Source: Lactiplantibacillus nangangensis (GTDB lineage: Bacteria; Bacillota; Bacilli; Lactobacillales; Lactobacillaceae). Taken from it: a DNA stretch of 53,143 nucleotides. The notes under the pieces are model-generated. The model ran no database searches. It saw only the letters and a program-made list of their open reading frames with translations, and was not told where the DNA came from. Of this stretch, positions 16,718 to 26,013 are shown in pieces. Each line of letters begins with the position of its first letter. Position 1 is the first letter of the stretch. The stretch lies in NCBI RefSeq assembly GCF_005405065.1, contig NZ_BJDI01000018.1:1-53143 (forward strand), given 5' to 3'. Made by a program: the position numbers and the translations under genes.

Positions 16718-17239
16718 ATGTCATTGGGACAACAATTAAAACAGCACCGATTAGCACGCCATTTATCACAAACACAATTAGCAGCCGAATTACATCTATC
16801 ACGGCAATCAATCTCTAAATGGGAAAACGGGACAGCTTTACCGAGTTTTGCCAATGTCGTCGCTATTAGTGACTTATTTGGACTAACTTTAGATGAGCTG
16901 ATCAAAGAAGATCACACTTTGATGGCCCACTTAGAAAAATCATCAACAATTACACCAGTGACTAAAATTTTATTCGCCAGTATCAGCATTGGCATTATCG
17001 GTCTCATCTCACTTGGTCAGGCACACATTTCAATGACCACTGCAGAGAATTGGCTAATCCCCATCACGTTAATCGGGCTCATTGGCCTGATCTGCAGTAT
17101 CAACTGGCACACTTTCAATCAGGCCTTAAACAAGTGGGCGATTACTTGGGGAATTATTTGGTTAAGTGCCCTCGCAATACCAGCAATCTATGATGTTATT
17201 CAAGGCTTTCAAGCCGGACTGACATCATACAATCACTAA
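16718..17239 (+). CDS. XRE-family regulator with C-terminal membrane helices
   Basis: The 173-residue protein has an N-terminal helix-turn-helix (LSQTQLAAELHLSRQSISKWENG, about residues 15-40). A linker follows, then four hydrophobic segments (FASISIGIIGLISLG; WLIPITLIGLIGLI; WAITWGIIWLSALAIPAI and a shorter one). Such membrane-tethered XRE proteins are common in lactobacilli; their signals are unknown. CGGAGGGG precedes the ATG. It stands alone. Confidence 0.75.
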   Translation: MSLGQQLKQHRLARHLSQTQLAAELHLSRQSISKWENGTALPSFANVVAISDLFGLTLDELIKEDHTLMAHLEKSSTITPVTKILFASISIGIIGLISLGQAHISMTTAENWLIPITLIGLIGLICSINWHTFNQALNKWAITWGIIWLSALAIPAIYDVIQGFQAGLTSYNH

Positions 17240-17269
17240 AATTAACAGAACAATCTGTTAACATCAAAA

Positions 17270-17324
17270 CTGTCGTGAATCCATTAATACTAGCATTGGT
17301 CATGCCCAAAATGGCCTCATATGT
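17270..17324 (+). repeat. 5' accessory module of dispersed element copy A
   Basis: This block resembles 24123-24176 and 42320-42370 (shared pattern: GTGAAT/ATGAAT start, aatACTgGcgttGGt, TATGCCCAAAA, TCATA end). It also shares CTGTCGTGAATCC with 28301-28313. It lies about 100-150 bp ahead of the core in three of the five copies. Confidence 0.5.
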
Positions 17325-17426
17325 GGCGGGTGGAATCCGGTCTTGCGGCCTCAATGCCAGGTCGGCTAACCCTGACGACATAGCACGCCAATAGTGCCAA
17401 TCTAAATAATGGATTACTTACTAAAA

Positions 17427-17625
17427 ACAGTTAACTAGCTGTAGGTTGTTGTTGATAGCATCGGCCGTGATGGTGGCGTTTGACCGGCGTTTTTCCGGTC
17501 TTACACCACGGACCGGCCGGGAGACTTGCGGTTTAGGAAAGGCTTCCGGGCGAGGGGCAAGACGCTCCTCAGGCTTGCCCCGGTCCCTCGGCCGCATGTT
17601 ATCAACAACAGCCGGAAGCGGAAAT
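17427..17625 (+). repeat. Dispersed structured element, copy A
   Basis: Core of about 200 bp shared with 24272, 28417, 33424 and 42385. The 5' arm (17444-17467) pairs with the 3' arm (17589-17613) in a stem of about 24 bp with one conserved bulged base; the middle has smaller hairpins (GACCGG/CCGGTC; CGAGGG/CCCTCG; GGGCAAG/CTTGCCC). Located between convergent genes. The transcribed strand is not known. Confidence 0.85.
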
Positions 17626-17652
17626 TAACAAGGTTCAACTTTAGATTGCAAC

Positions 17653-17698
17653 AAAAAATCCTCCAACCACTATCAAAAACAGTGGTTAGAGGATTTTT
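17653..17698 (-). terminator. Terminator of the opp operon
   Basis: AAAATCCTC-AACCACT pairs with AGTGGTTAGAGGATTTT. On the minus strand a T-run follows, six bases past the oppF stop. T-tracts on both sides make it usable in both directions. Confidence 0.88.
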
Positions 17699-17703
17699 AA
17701 TTG

Positions 17704-18672
17704 CTAGTTATGCGGAAAATCGGTCACTAAACCAGCTTCCTGCGCACGTTTCGTATACATTGGAATTTCGTCTTCACTGGCCCGAACAAAGTGTCCTGGG
17801 GCAATTTCGACCATCCGCCGTTGCTTGTCGTCATGTTCGCGTGAGGCGTCATAAACGACTTGCTTACGGTTACGTTCGAATTCAGGGTCGGGTACAGGCA
17901 CCGCTGAAATCAAACTCTTAGTGTAGGCATGCAATGGATGCGTGTAAACTTCATCCGCCGGGCCGATTTCCAAAATCTTCCCATAATGCATAACCCCGAT
18001 CCGGTCACTGATATACTTAACCATCGACAAATCATGCGCGATGAATAAGTAAGTCAGACCTTGCTTTTCTTGGAGCTCCTTCATCAAGTTCACGACTTGA
18101 GCTTGGATCGACACATCCAACGCAGAGATTGGTTCATCAGCGATGATGAATTTAGGTTCCACGGCCAAGGCCCGGGCAATCCCGATCCGTTGGCGTTGCC
18201 CACCAGAGAATTCATGGGGATAACGACTCGAATGGTCCTTGTTCAAACCGACCGTTTCCAGTAAGTCTTCGACCTGTTTCGTCCGATCCGCATCATCCTT
18301 GGCGAGATTATGGATATCAATCCCTTCAGCGACAATATCTTTAACTTTCATCCGTGGATTCAGTGAGGCATAAGGATCTTGGAAAATCATTTGGATTTCA
18401 CGACGAAATTCATGCATTTCAGCCTTTGTATGCAGCTTTGACACATCTTTGCCGTTGAAAATGATCTGACCATCAGTGGGTTCATACAAATGAATGATTG
18501 AACGGCCCGCCGTCGTCTTCCCAGAACCGGATTCACCAACTAAACCGAATGTTTCACCTTCGTAGATATCAAAGGAGACGTCATCAACGGCCCGGACTTC
18601 ATCTTTTTTGCCAACATTAAAATATTGCTTTAAATGATGGACTTCTAGAATTTTTTTACGTTCATCAGGCAT
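17704..18672 (-). CDS. oppF: Oligopeptide ABC transporter ATP-binding protein OppF
   Basis: One of the two nucleotide-binding subunits powering peptide import. It shows Walker A GESGSGKTT, signature FSGGQRQRIGIARAL, Walker B FIIADEP and the C-terminal oligopeptide/dipeptide extension. At 322 residues it is full length. AAGGAG lies 8 nt before the ATG. It is the last gene of oppABCDF, 5 nt after oppD. Confidence 0.95.
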   Translation of the reverse strand: MPDERKKILEVHHLKQYFNVGKKDEVRAVDDVSFDIYEGETFGLVGESGSGKTTAGRSIIHLYEPTDGQIIFNGKDVSKLHTKAEMHEFRREIQMIFQDPYASLNPRMKVKDIVAEGIDIHNLAKDDADRTKQVEDLLETVGLNKDHSSRYPHEFSGGQRQRIGIARALAVEPKFIIADEPISALDVSIQAQVVNLMKELQEKQGLTYLFIAHDLSMVKYISDRIGVMHYGKILEIGPADEVYTHPLHAYTKSLISAVPVPDPEFERNRKQVVYDASREHDDKQRRMVEIAPGHFVRASEDEIPMYTKRAQEAGLVTDFPHN

Positions 18673-18677
18673 CTTGA

Positions 18678-19754
18678 TTACTCCTTCGTCTCTTTTTTAA
18701 TCGGTGGTTCTGGTTTTTCCATCGCAGCAAACTTCTTTTGGCGCCGCACAATTTCAGCTGGTGGCGTGACTTTTGGTGCATCTGGATGTAACAACCAAGT
18801 GGCCGCATAGTGCGTGTCAGATACCTTGAAGAACGGTGGTTCTTTTTCCGTATCAATCTTCATTGCATAGTCACTCCGCGCCGCAAAGGCATCGCCAACT
18901 GGTGGGTCCAATAAATCTGGTGGCGTCCCAGGAATGGCGGTCAATGACCCACCTTCCGTGTCCAAAGTTGGCATCGAATTCAACAAGCCCCATGTATAAG
19001 GGTGTTGTGGGTTGAAGAAGATTTCATCAACCGTCCCGTATTCGACGATCTTACCGGCATACATGACCGCCACCCGATCAGCCATCCCAGCCACGACACC
19101 AAGGTCATGGGTGATAAAGATGATCGATGTATCGATCCGGTTTTGGAGATCCTTCATCAAGTCCAAAATTTGAGCCTGAATCGTGACATCCAGCGCCGTG
19201 GTTGGTTCGTCGGCAATTAAGACTTCTGGGTAGCAGACCAACGCGATCGCAATGACGATTCGTTGCCGCATCCCACCTGAGAATTGATAAGGATAGTCGT
19301 TGATTCGGCCTTCAGGATTAGTAATCCCGACCAGCTTCAACATTTCTAACGCTTGCGCGATGGCCTCCTTTTTCTTCAACCCTTTATGCTTCATTAACGG
19401 TTCGGCAATTTGCATCCCGATCCGCATCGTTGGATCCAATGACGTCATTGGATCTTGGAAAATCATGGCAATATCTTTACCACGAATATGTTGCATTTCT
19501 TTTTCAGATTTTTTAATAATATCTTCACCATGAAACATGATGCTACCGTTTTTAATGACGGCATTGGGTGCTAATAACCCCATCAGTGAACGGGTGGTAA
19601 CTGATTTACCAGAACCAGATTCACCAACGATGGCTAAGGTCTCACCCTTGCGCAAGTCGAAACTGACATCACGAATGGCTTTAACTTCGCCCGCATAAGT
19701 GTGGAAATCGATTTGGAGATTCCGCACTTCAATGACATTTTCAGGATTTTCCAT
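18678..19754 (-). CDS. oppD: Oligopeptide ABC transporter ATP-binding protein OppD
   Basis: Second ATPase subunit of the peptide importer, 358 residues. Walker A GESGSGKSV, signature FSGGMRQRIVIAIAL, Walker B VLIADEP. The C-terminal region has the typical oligopeptide/dipeptide tail, here lysine/glutamate-rich. It starts 15 nt after oppC; OppD and OppF form a heterodimer. Confidence 0.95.
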   Translation of the reverse strand: MENPENVIEVRNLQIDFHTYAGEVKAIRDVSFDLRKGETLAIVGESGSGKSVTTRSLMGLLAPNAVIKNGSIMFHGEDIIKKSEKEMQHIRGKDIAMIFQDPMTSLDPTMRIGMQIAEPLMKHKGLKKKEAIAQALEMLKLVGITNPEGRINDYPYQFSGGMRQRIVIAIALVCYPEVLIADEPTTALDVTIQAQILDLMKDLQNRIDTSIIFITHDLGVVAGMADRVAVMYAGKIVEYGTVDEIFFNPQHPYTWGLLNSMPTLDTEGGSLTAIPGTPPDLLDPPVGDAFAARSDYAMKIDTEKEPPFFKVSDTHYAATWLLHPDAPKVTPPAEIVRRQKKFAAMEKPEPPIKKETKE

Positions 19755-19769
19755 TTTGTACCGACACCC

Positions 19770-20804
19770 CTATCGTTTCGACTTTGGATCAAACGCATCC
19801 CGCATACCATCACCTAAGAGGTTAAAGGCAAGCATTAACACAATCAAGACGATTGCTGGGTACCACATTTGATATGGTAAGAATTGGAAGTTCTTTTGCC
19901 CATCAGAGATCAAGGTCCCTAATGACGCTTGTGGTGAACTAATCCCAATCCCAATATAACTCAAGAACGCTTCAAAGAAGATCGCGTTCGGAATCGTAAA
20001 CATTGTTTGAATAATGATGACCGATGATAAGTTTGGTAGCAGATGCTTCCAAGCAATCTTCGGTGCTGATTCGCCTAACGTCCGCGCTGCCAAAATGAAA
20101 TCTTGGTTCTTCAATTGCAGCGTTTGCGCCCGCGTCAGTCGGGCCATCGTAGTCCAGTTAATGATTGCCAAAGCGGCAATGATCGACGCCATCCCAGTTT
20201 TCTGGAAGGCCGTCGCCATCAAGACCATGACAACCAATGATGGGATGGACGAGAGAATTTCAATGATCCGTTGCATGAACAGATCGACTCGTCCACCCAT
20301 CCAACCGGATAGGATCCCGAACCCGACCCCAATCGTTAAATCAATCAAGGTGGCAATCAACGCAATTTCAAGTGAGACCCGAGTCCCATACATGATCCGT
20401 GCCAGTAAGTCCCGGCCTAAATAGTCGGTCCCTAAGGTGTAATGGACATCTGAACCCGCACCGGCTTGCTTGTAGGCATCAACATCTTGACCAGATTGGG
20501 TGATATGCCCGTTCAAGCCATGAATCCCGACACCCGGAATCTTGGGTGGCAAGTTCGCGTACTTTGGTGATTGCGCGTTGGGGTCATGATGATAAATTGC
20601 TTGACCCCCAAAGGCCATCAAGAACAACAGAATTAACACGATAAAACTGGTAAAAGCAGTCTTGTTGGCTTTCAGACGCCGCCAAACATCTTGCCCGAAG
20701 GTTAGAGAAGGTGCGGCGATTTTTTCATTATCGGGCCCGGCTTGTTTGTCTAACGGCTCGAAGTCGCCGGGCTTAATTTCAAGATTATTTGCATTATCTG
20801 CCAT
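19770..20804 (-). CDS. oppC: Oligopeptide ABC transporter permease OppC
   Basis: Membrane permease, 344 residues. It has a hydrophilic N-terminal extension, one early helix (FTSFIVLILLFLMAFGG), a large loop, then five helices. The EAA-type coupling loop ARTLGESAPKIAWKHLLPN contacts the ATPases. It starts 3 nt after oppB. Confidence 0.94.
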   Translation of the reverse strand: MADNANNLEIKPGDFEPLDKQAGPDNEKIAAPSLTFGQDVWRRLKANKTAFTSFIVLILLFLMAFGGQAIYHHDPNAQSPKYANLPPKIPGVGIHGLNGHITQSGQDVDAYKQAGAGSDVHYTLGTDYLGRDLLARIMYGTRVSLEIALIATLIDLTIGVGFGILSGWMGGRVDLFMQRIIEILSSIPSLVVMVLMATAFQKTGMASIIAALAIINWTTMARLTRAQTLQLKNQDFILAARTLGESAPKIAWKHLLPNLSSVIIIQTMFTIPNAIFFEAFLSYIGIGISSPQASLGTLISDGQKNFQFLPYQMWYPAIVLIVLMLAFNLLGDGMRDAFDPKSKR

Positions 20805-20807
20805 TAA

Positions 20808-21737
20808 CTAGTCCCCATTTCCACTTAAACGAATCCGCGGATCAATGATCCCGTAGACAATATCGGTCAACAATAACAGCAAGCATAAGAGCGCTGAGTA
20901 GAAAATCGTGACACCCATGATGGTTGGGTAGTCGTTCACTAGGATCGACTTAACAAATTGTTCCCCAATCCCAGGAACAGAGAAGATGTTTTCAACCACC
21001 ATTGACCCAGTCATCAAGGCTGCGGCTAATGGCCCAATCAAGGTAACCATTGGAATCAGACTATTCCGTAACGCATGGTGATAAACGATGCCGAATTTCG
21101 ATAATCCCTTGGCTTTCGCTAATTCGATATAATCGGAACTCAAGACATCGACCATGTCAGTCCGGATAAAGCGGGCGGTTTCGGCCAACGGACTCGCAGC
21201 CAGAGCCAATGTTGGTAAGATACTGTAAACAAACCCTTGCCAACCGGCCACTGGGAACCAGCCCAATTTCAAACCGAGGTAATACTGGAGCAAAATGGCT
21301 AACACGAAACTTGGGACCGCAATCCCTAAGATGGAAACCACCGTTGCGAGGCGATCAGCCCAAGTATCTTTCCGAATAGCCCCAACAGCCCCAAGAATAA
21401 TCCCGAAGATAACCCCCACGACCATCGCTTGACCACCTAATTGCATTGAAGGTCCCATCCGACTCCCAATCAAGTAACTAACGGCTTGATCAGAGAATTG
21501 GAAGGATAGCCCCAAACTACCTTTGAAAATCCCACCAATGTAAATTAGGTATTGGAGCCAGACCGGTTTGTCTAACCCATATTGGGCTAAAATTGATGCT
21601 TTTTCACTCGGCGTCAACTTAGCTTCATTTTGAAGCGGCGTCCCAGGCATTAGTTTCATTAGGAAGAACGTGGCAGTTGCCACAATGAATAATGTCAGGA
21701 ACAAGTAAAATATCCGCTTTAAGAGATATTTTCTCAT
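20808..21737 (-). CDS. oppB: Oligopeptide ABC transporter permease OppB
   Basis: Permease partner of OppC, 309 residues, six helices, with the coupling loop AKAKGLSKFGIVYHHALRNSLIP. I choose ATG 21737 (MRKYLLKRIFY, after GCGAGGA), the usual OppB N-terminus, over an in-frame codon 15 nt upstream. It follows oppA after 157 nt containing a hairpin, so it may be expressed less than the binding protein. Confidence 0.94.
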   Translation of the reverse strand: MRKYLLKRIFYLFLTLFIVATATFFLMKLMPGTPLQNEAKLTPSEKASILAQYGLDKPVWLQYLIYIGGIFKGSLGLSFQFSDQAVSYLIGSRMGPSMQLGGQAMVVGVIFGIILGAVGAIRKDTWADRLATVVSILGIAVPSFVLAILLQYYLGLKLGWFPVAGWQGFVYSILPTLALAASPLAETARFIRTDMVDVLSSDYIELAKAKGLSKFGIVYHHALRNSLIPMVTLIGPLAAALMTGSMVVENIFSVPGIGEQFVKSILVNDYPTIMGVTIFYSALLCLLLLLTDIVYGIIDPRIRLSGNGD

Positions 21738-21804
21738 TAGAATTCCTCGCATTCTATTAAATTAGCCTTAAAAAATAATGACACATTTGATTATAAAACA
21801 AAAT

Positions 21805-21835
21805 GGTAAGGATTAACAATGTGTCAATCCTTACC
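21805..21835 (-). terminator. Intercistronic hairpin between oppA and oppB
   Basis: GGTAAGGATT (21805-21814) and AATCCTTACC (21826-21835) pair perfectly around an 11-nt loop. On the minus strand ATTTTGTTTTA follows. It would act as a partial terminator or 3' stabiliser, giving more oppA than oppBCDF transcript. Confidence 0.75.
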
Positions 21836-21894
21836 CCTTCGTTTCACATTCGTTCAGTTAAAGCACACACATTAATTACTTCTCTAATTTGGCT

Positions 21895-23544
21895 TTAGTT
21901 AACGTGCATATATTTCAAGTTGTAGTTAGTACCAGCAGTATTGTAGATGATACCCTTGAACTTGGTACGCGTTAACGTTGCAGCAGCTTGTTGATAAATT
22001 GGGATGACCCCTTGATCATTCATCAATTGCTTTTCAGCTGAAACCATGTCAGACCAACGAGCACTGGTATCGTTTGAATCTGAACCTTCAGCCTTAGTGA
22101 TGGCACTATCATAAGCTGGGCTGTTGTACTTCCCATTGTTGTACGAGTTTGATGACGTGAACAATGACAAGAATGAAATTGGATCAGTAAAGTCAGCATT
22201 CCAAGCAGAGATAACTGTATCGAAGTTACCAGCTTGTGAACGAGCTAAACGAGTCTTAAATGGCACGTTTTGGTTGGTAACTGACATCCCAGGTAATTTT
22301 TCCCAAGCGCCTTGGATGTATTCAGTGGTCTTCTTGGCACCATCAGTATCGTCAGAAAGTAACTTGACAGATAACTTGGTTTCGCCAATTTCTTTCATAC
22401 CTTCTTTAAACAATTGCTTAGCCTTAGCTTGGTTGTATTCAACTGAACTTGCAACGTAAGCATCGCTTGTAAAGTCTTTACCAGTCTTAGGGTTCTTAGC
22501 TAAGTCTTGTGAGACATAACCTTTAGAAACGGTTGAACCATCACCAAGGGTATTCTTGACGAATTCTTTCCGGTTGATAGCTAAGGACATTGCTTGACGA
22601 ATCTTCTTGTTCTTGAAGGCTTTCGCTAAGGTCTTATTGCTGTCATCACGGTTAAATTCAACATAGAAGGTTGACGCAGTCTTGCGGATCAAGTAATCCT
22701 TGTTGGTCTTGTAGTTCTTAACTTGCGTACTTGAAAGTGTCGTGTAATCAACTTTGTTTGAGTTGAATAAGTTCAAACCAGTTGATGGGTCCTTAACAAC
22801 TTGATAGTTGATAGCGGACATCTTGACGTTCTTCTTGTCCCAGTAGTTGTTGTTCTTCTTCAAGGACCAAGTTAAGTTAGTCCCTTTCCAGCCAGTCATC
22901 TTGTAAGGGCCATTGTAGACCATGTCGGCACTGGTAGTCCCATACTTAGAACCATACTTCTTAACCGCACTTTCACTTTGTGGGAAGAAGTTAACAAAGC
23001 CCATCAATTTCTTGAAGTAAGCAATTGGCTTGTCCAAGGTAACGGTCAACTTGTAATCGCCGTCAGCTTTGATGCCTAAAGTTGAAACTGCTTTTTTACC
23101 ATTAGCAATTTGATCGGCGTTCTTGATGCCTGAATATAAGTATGCGTATTGTGACGCAGTCTTTGGATCAACAGTTCGTTGCCAGCCATAAACGAAATCT
23201 TTAGCGGTAACTTTATCCCCGTTACTCCATTTTGCGTTCTTCCGTAAGGTGAACGTATATGTTTTCCCGTCGTTAGAAACTTTAGTTGCTTTAGCAATCC
23301 CAGGTGTAATTGAACCGTTCTTCCCAATCCGATATAACCCTTCGTTGGTGTTGTTCAACATATCTGAACTAACAACGTCAGTTGACTTTGACAAGTCCAT
23401 TGTTGGTAATTCGGCTGATTCAGTCCAATTAGCAACTTGCTTAGAGCTTGAAGATGAAGAACTACTCTTCGATCCACAGGCAGCTAAGAATAGCAAGGAC
23501 GCGCCAGCAACGGCGGTAACTTTTGCAGCTGTCTTTAAATTCAT
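21895..23544 (-). CDS. oppA: Oligopeptide-binding lipoprotein OppA
   Basis: Extracellular solute-binding protein (SBP_bac_5 family) that captures peptides for OppBCDF. The signal peptide ends in the lipobox LAAC (LLFLAACGSK), so the mature protein is lipid-anchored. A Ser-rich linker follows the cysteine. Family features include NGPYKMTGW, EFNRDD and IRQAMSLAINR. The 549-residue length is normal. GAGGGG lies 10 nt before the ATG. First gene of the operon. Confidence 0.96.
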   Translation of the reverse strand: MNLKTAAKVTAVAGASLLFLAACGSKSSSSSSSSKQVANWTESAELPTMDLSKSTDVVSSDMLNNTNEGLYRIGKNGSITPGIAKATKVSNDGKTYTFTLRKNAKWSNGDKVTAKDFVYGWQRTVDPKTASQYAYLYSGIKNADQIANGKKAVSTLGIKADGDYKLTVTLDKPIAYFKKLMGFVNFFPQSESAVKKYGSKYGTTSADMVYNGPYKMTGWKGTNLTWSLKKNNNYWDKKNVKMSAINYQVVKDPSTGLNLFNSNKVDYTTLSSTQVKNYKTNKDYLIRKTASTFYVEFNRDDSNKTLAKAFKNKKIRQAMSLAINRKEFVKNTLGDGSTVSKGYVSQDLAKNPKTGKDFTSDAYVASSVEYNQAKAKQLFKEGMKEIGETKLSVKLLSDDTDGAKKTTEYIQGAWEKLPGMSVTNQNVPFKTRLARSQAGNFDTVISAWNADFTDPISFLSLFTSSNSYNNGKYNSPAYDSAITKAEGSDSNDTSARWSDMVSAEKQLMNDQGVIPIYQQAAATLTRTKFKGIIYNTAGTNYNLKYMHVN

Positions 23545-23602
23545 AAAAACCCAACCCCTCTAAAATGTAGTGTGTGTGCTTTTCCCTCGAAAAGTTAAAG
23601 TA

Positions 23603-23631
23603 ATTGTATATTATAAATAAATTAAAATCAA
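23603..23631 (-). promoter_or_regulatory. opp operon promoter
   Basis: Minus strand: -35 TTGATT (23631-23626), 17-nt spacer, -10 TACAAT (23608-23603). Confidence 0.6.
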
Positions 23632-23925
23632 TGCTAAATTCTAATTTTTATCATTATTTCGTCATAATCGAGTTAATTAATTATGATTATCACAGCTAAT
23701 TTCACAATCTGTTTAGGCACTTGTTCACCGCTGTATTAGCATTCATAATTAAATCAGCACCACAATTCACAAGAAATATAGTCTCGTAATTTTTCTTAAT
23801 AAATAATTCTTATTTACCTGTTTTCAGCCAATATATGCCGATATCTGCTTAGTCAAAACAGCTAAAAAGAAAAATAACGTCTCATTTTTGTCGTATTTAT
23901 CAGTATTCTCTTATTATTTAAATTG

Positions 23926-23954
23926 TTTACATTATGTTAGACCACAGCTTTAAT
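23926..23954 (+). promoter_or_regulatory. Promoter of a possible small RNA
   Basis: -35 TTTACA (23926-23931), 17-nt spacer, -10 TTTAAT (23949-23954): one mismatch to consensus in each hexamer, optimal spacing, with no coding gene behind it. Confidence 0.5.
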
Positions 23955-23960
23955 GTATCC

Positions 23961-24090
23961 AATGGATTAATCACTAAAACTGCCTGCTATCCGGGACTGA
24001 TGGCGACCGAAATCGATGAACGTACCAAAAAAGTCTGTTAGCTTTCGGTGCGGCACATAGCCACGTCTAAAAACTAACAGACTTTTTATT
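23961..24090 (+). ncRNA. Candidate small RNA of about 125-130 nt
   Basis: The promoter at 23926 and the strong hairpin at 24027-24087 delimit a transcript with no convincing reading frame. The terminal stem is AAAAAGTCTGTTAG with CTAACAGACTTTTT. The loop can form a further GTG-CGGC/GCC-AC pairing. Expression is not demonstrated. Confidence 0.4.
24027..24087 (+). terminator. Strong hairpin with T-tracts on both sides
   Basis: A 14-bp perfect stem (24028-24041 with 24074-24087). No annotated gene ends near it, which is why a small RNA is proposed. Confidence 0.75.
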
Positions 24091-24122
24091 ACTTACAGGA
24101 TTAAGGTTGAAAGCGCCAAAGC

Positions 24123-24176
24123 TGCCATGAAGACAGTAATACTGGCGCTGGTTATGTCCAGAGCAACTTCATATAG
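24123..24176 (+). repeat. 5' accessory module of dispersed element copy B
   Basis: Resembles the modules at 17270 and 42320. ATGAAG at its start pairs with CTTCAT at its end; in the 42320 copy the same place has ATGAATCT with AGATTCAT, so pairing is kept while the sequence differs. Confidence 0.45.
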
Positions 24177-24271
24177 CTCTTTACGCCGTCAGCCAGAATC
24201 AAGCCTTGCTGACACGGCAAACCAATTCTGACTGATTCCGCTAGATTTAAACAATTAACTAATCATTCAAA

Positions 24272-24471
24272 CCAGTTGACTAGCTGCAGGTTGTTGTTGA
24301 GTGCATCGGCCGTGTGGGTGGCGTTTGACCGGCGATTTTCCGGTCTTACGCCACGGATTGGCCGGGAGACTTGCGGTTTTTGCAAGGCTTTCGGGCGAGG
24401 GGCAAGACGCTCCTGAGGCTTAGCCCGGTCCCTCGGCCGCATGCACTCAACAACAACCGGAAGCGGCAATT
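24272..24471 (+). repeat. Dispersed structured element, copy B
   Basis: Same core as copy A. The terminal stem is perfect except for the conserved bulge. The segment TGAGTGCAT on the left is matched by ATGCACTCA on the right, replacing the TGATAGCAT/ATG.TATCA pair of copies A and C. Lies between oppA and the DUF1634 gene. Confidence 0.85.
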
Positions 24472-24562
24472 ATCAATCATTTTTCACAGCTTAATTAGGA
24501 CTCACAGTGAGATGGATCAGTGGTTTTGAACTTTCAACCTTTCAATCAATTAAAAAAACAGT

Positions 24563-24940
24563 TTAACTCCCAAAGTAACCAATAATAGAAGCAACAATCA
24601 AAATGATCAGAACCACCGTGGTAATCCAAACATACAGGTGGTCCTTTTCAACGGCAAACGCATAGATGGAAACGGCCACCCGTAATGTTGGCGTTAAAAT
24701 CAAGAGAAAGAGACCTAACATAATCACGGCAAATGGTCGTAAGGCTAGAACACCCGTGAAGATGCTCCGAAAACCGGTTGGCTGGACGCCATTAGGATAG
24801 CCCCCATTGCCTTTGATCAACATTAAAATAATGCCCAGCGCAATGACCGTCGCGGAAACAATGACCCCAATTCGTAAAATTTGGCCAATCATCAATTCCA
24901 CTTGGTGCATTTCTTTGGCTTTTGACTCCTTTTCACTCAT
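24563..24940 (-). CDS. DUF1634 membrane protein, TauE partner
   Basis: A 125-residue protein with three membrane helices (VIVSATVIALGIILMLI; LRPFAVIMLGLFLLILTP; ITTVVLIILIVASIIGYF). DUF1634 proteins are commonly encoded beside TauE/SafE permeases. Its ATG shares a base with the stop of the upstream permease (TAATG), so the two are coupled, and a joint function is likely. Confidence 0.8.
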   Translation of the reverse strand: MSEKESKAKEMHQVELMIGQILRIGVIVSATVIALGIILMLIKGNGGYPNGVQPTGFRSIFTGVLALRPFAVIMLGLFLLILTPTLRVAVSIYAFAVEKDHLYVWITTVVLIILIVASIIGYFGS

Positions 24941-25785
24941 TAGATGGTCACCCCGAATCCTTTAGCAATCATTTGCAAGCCCAAATATAACATGACGGGT
25001 ACAAAAATCATCCGAATCAAGCGCGGCTTCAAATGTTGCATGATTCGTGTCCCAACCAAGGCTCCCAGTAAGATTCCAATCGCCAATGGTGCCGCAATCC
25101 CAGCCTTAATTGACCCATTAAAGAAGTAAACCATCGCACTGGCCGCCGCAGTAACCCCCATCATTAAGTTTGATGTTGCCGATGACGGCTTCAAAGGCAT
25201 GTGCATGATCGTATCCATCGCTAATACTTTGAAGGCCCCGCTCCCAATACCGAGCAGCCCACTTGCTAAGCCAGCGCCAAACATCATGATAAAGCCGCCG
25301 GGAACATTTTGAACTTGGTAATCGACTTGCTTTTTGAGCGCCTTGTCGTAATAAGTCCCATTTAAATTTAATTTAGTGGCTAAAGCATCCGCCTGTGCGT
25401 CTTGATCATCCTGACCCTTACCCATTAATTTTCGAATCATATTATAGGTGGTAAAGACCAACAACGCGCCGAATAAAAAGTAGAGGAACGTTGGATGCAT
25501 TAGTCCCGTCAGAACAGCCCCAATGACGGCTCCAACAGTCGTCGCAATTTCCAAAAACATCGCGACCCGTAAATTTAACATTTCATCTTTTAAGTAGGCA
25601 ATCGTCGATCCCGAACTCGTCGCGATGACGGCAATAATACTGGCTCCAATGGCATATTTGATGTCTAACCCCATCCCCAGCGTCAGAATCGGCGTGATGA
25701 TCATGCCACCACCAATCCCTAAAATTGCCCCAAATACGCCGGCTAGTGCGCCAACGCCGAGCATCAATAATAATGAATAAATCAC
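24940..25785 (-). CDS. TauE/SafE-family anion permease
   Basis: A 281-residue polytopic membrane protein with two homologous halves (GAILGIGGGMIITPIL and GLLGIGSGAFKVLAMD are the repeat motifs). The family exports or imports sulfite, sulfonates and related anions; the substrate here is unknown. The start is GTG 25785 with AAGGTGAG just upstream. Co-oriented with a LysR regulator 228 bp upstream, which may control it. Confidence 0.85.
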   Translation of the reverse strand: MIYSLLLMLGVGALAGVFGAILGIGGGMIITPILTLGMGLDIKYAIGASIIAVIATSSGSTIAYLKDEMLNLRVAMFLEIATTVGAVIGAVLTGLMHPTFLYFLFGALLVFTTYNMIRKLMGKGQDDQDAQADALATKLNLNGTYYDKALKKQVDYQVQNVPGGFIMMFGAGLASGLLGIGSGAFKVLAMDTIMHMPLKPSSATSNLMMGVTAAASAMVYFFNGSIKAGIAAPLAIGILLGALVGTRIMQHLKPRLIRMIFVPVMLYLGLQMIAKGFGVTI

Positions 25786-26013
25786 TTAACTCACCTTCAC
25801 CTTTTAAATTTCACTTGTCAGTTTACCATTTAATAAGGGCGACGCCTAATTCTTACGATTATCTGCTCATATCGCTGCCATATCAGTTATTTGAGCAAAC
25901 ATTATAAATTTTAAGTATGAAAGGTTCAAAAACATTGTAATCGAATTCATCGCCGCAAAATCAGCTTTTATCAAATAACTGCCATTAAAAAATTAGATGA
26001 GGAGTTGTTTAAA

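Noticed and set aside
16534-16818. 94-codon frame upstream of the XRE regulator
   Set aside because: It overlaps the start of the well-supported regulator at 16718 and shows no ribosome-binding site or family likeness.
17446-17628. Small open frames inside the dispersed repeats (also 24263-24469, 28420-28617, 33400-33624, 42373-42678)
   Set aside because: They exist on both strands, lack ribosome-binding sites, and differ between copies in ways that keep base pairing rather than codons. They follow from the GC-rich structured repeat.
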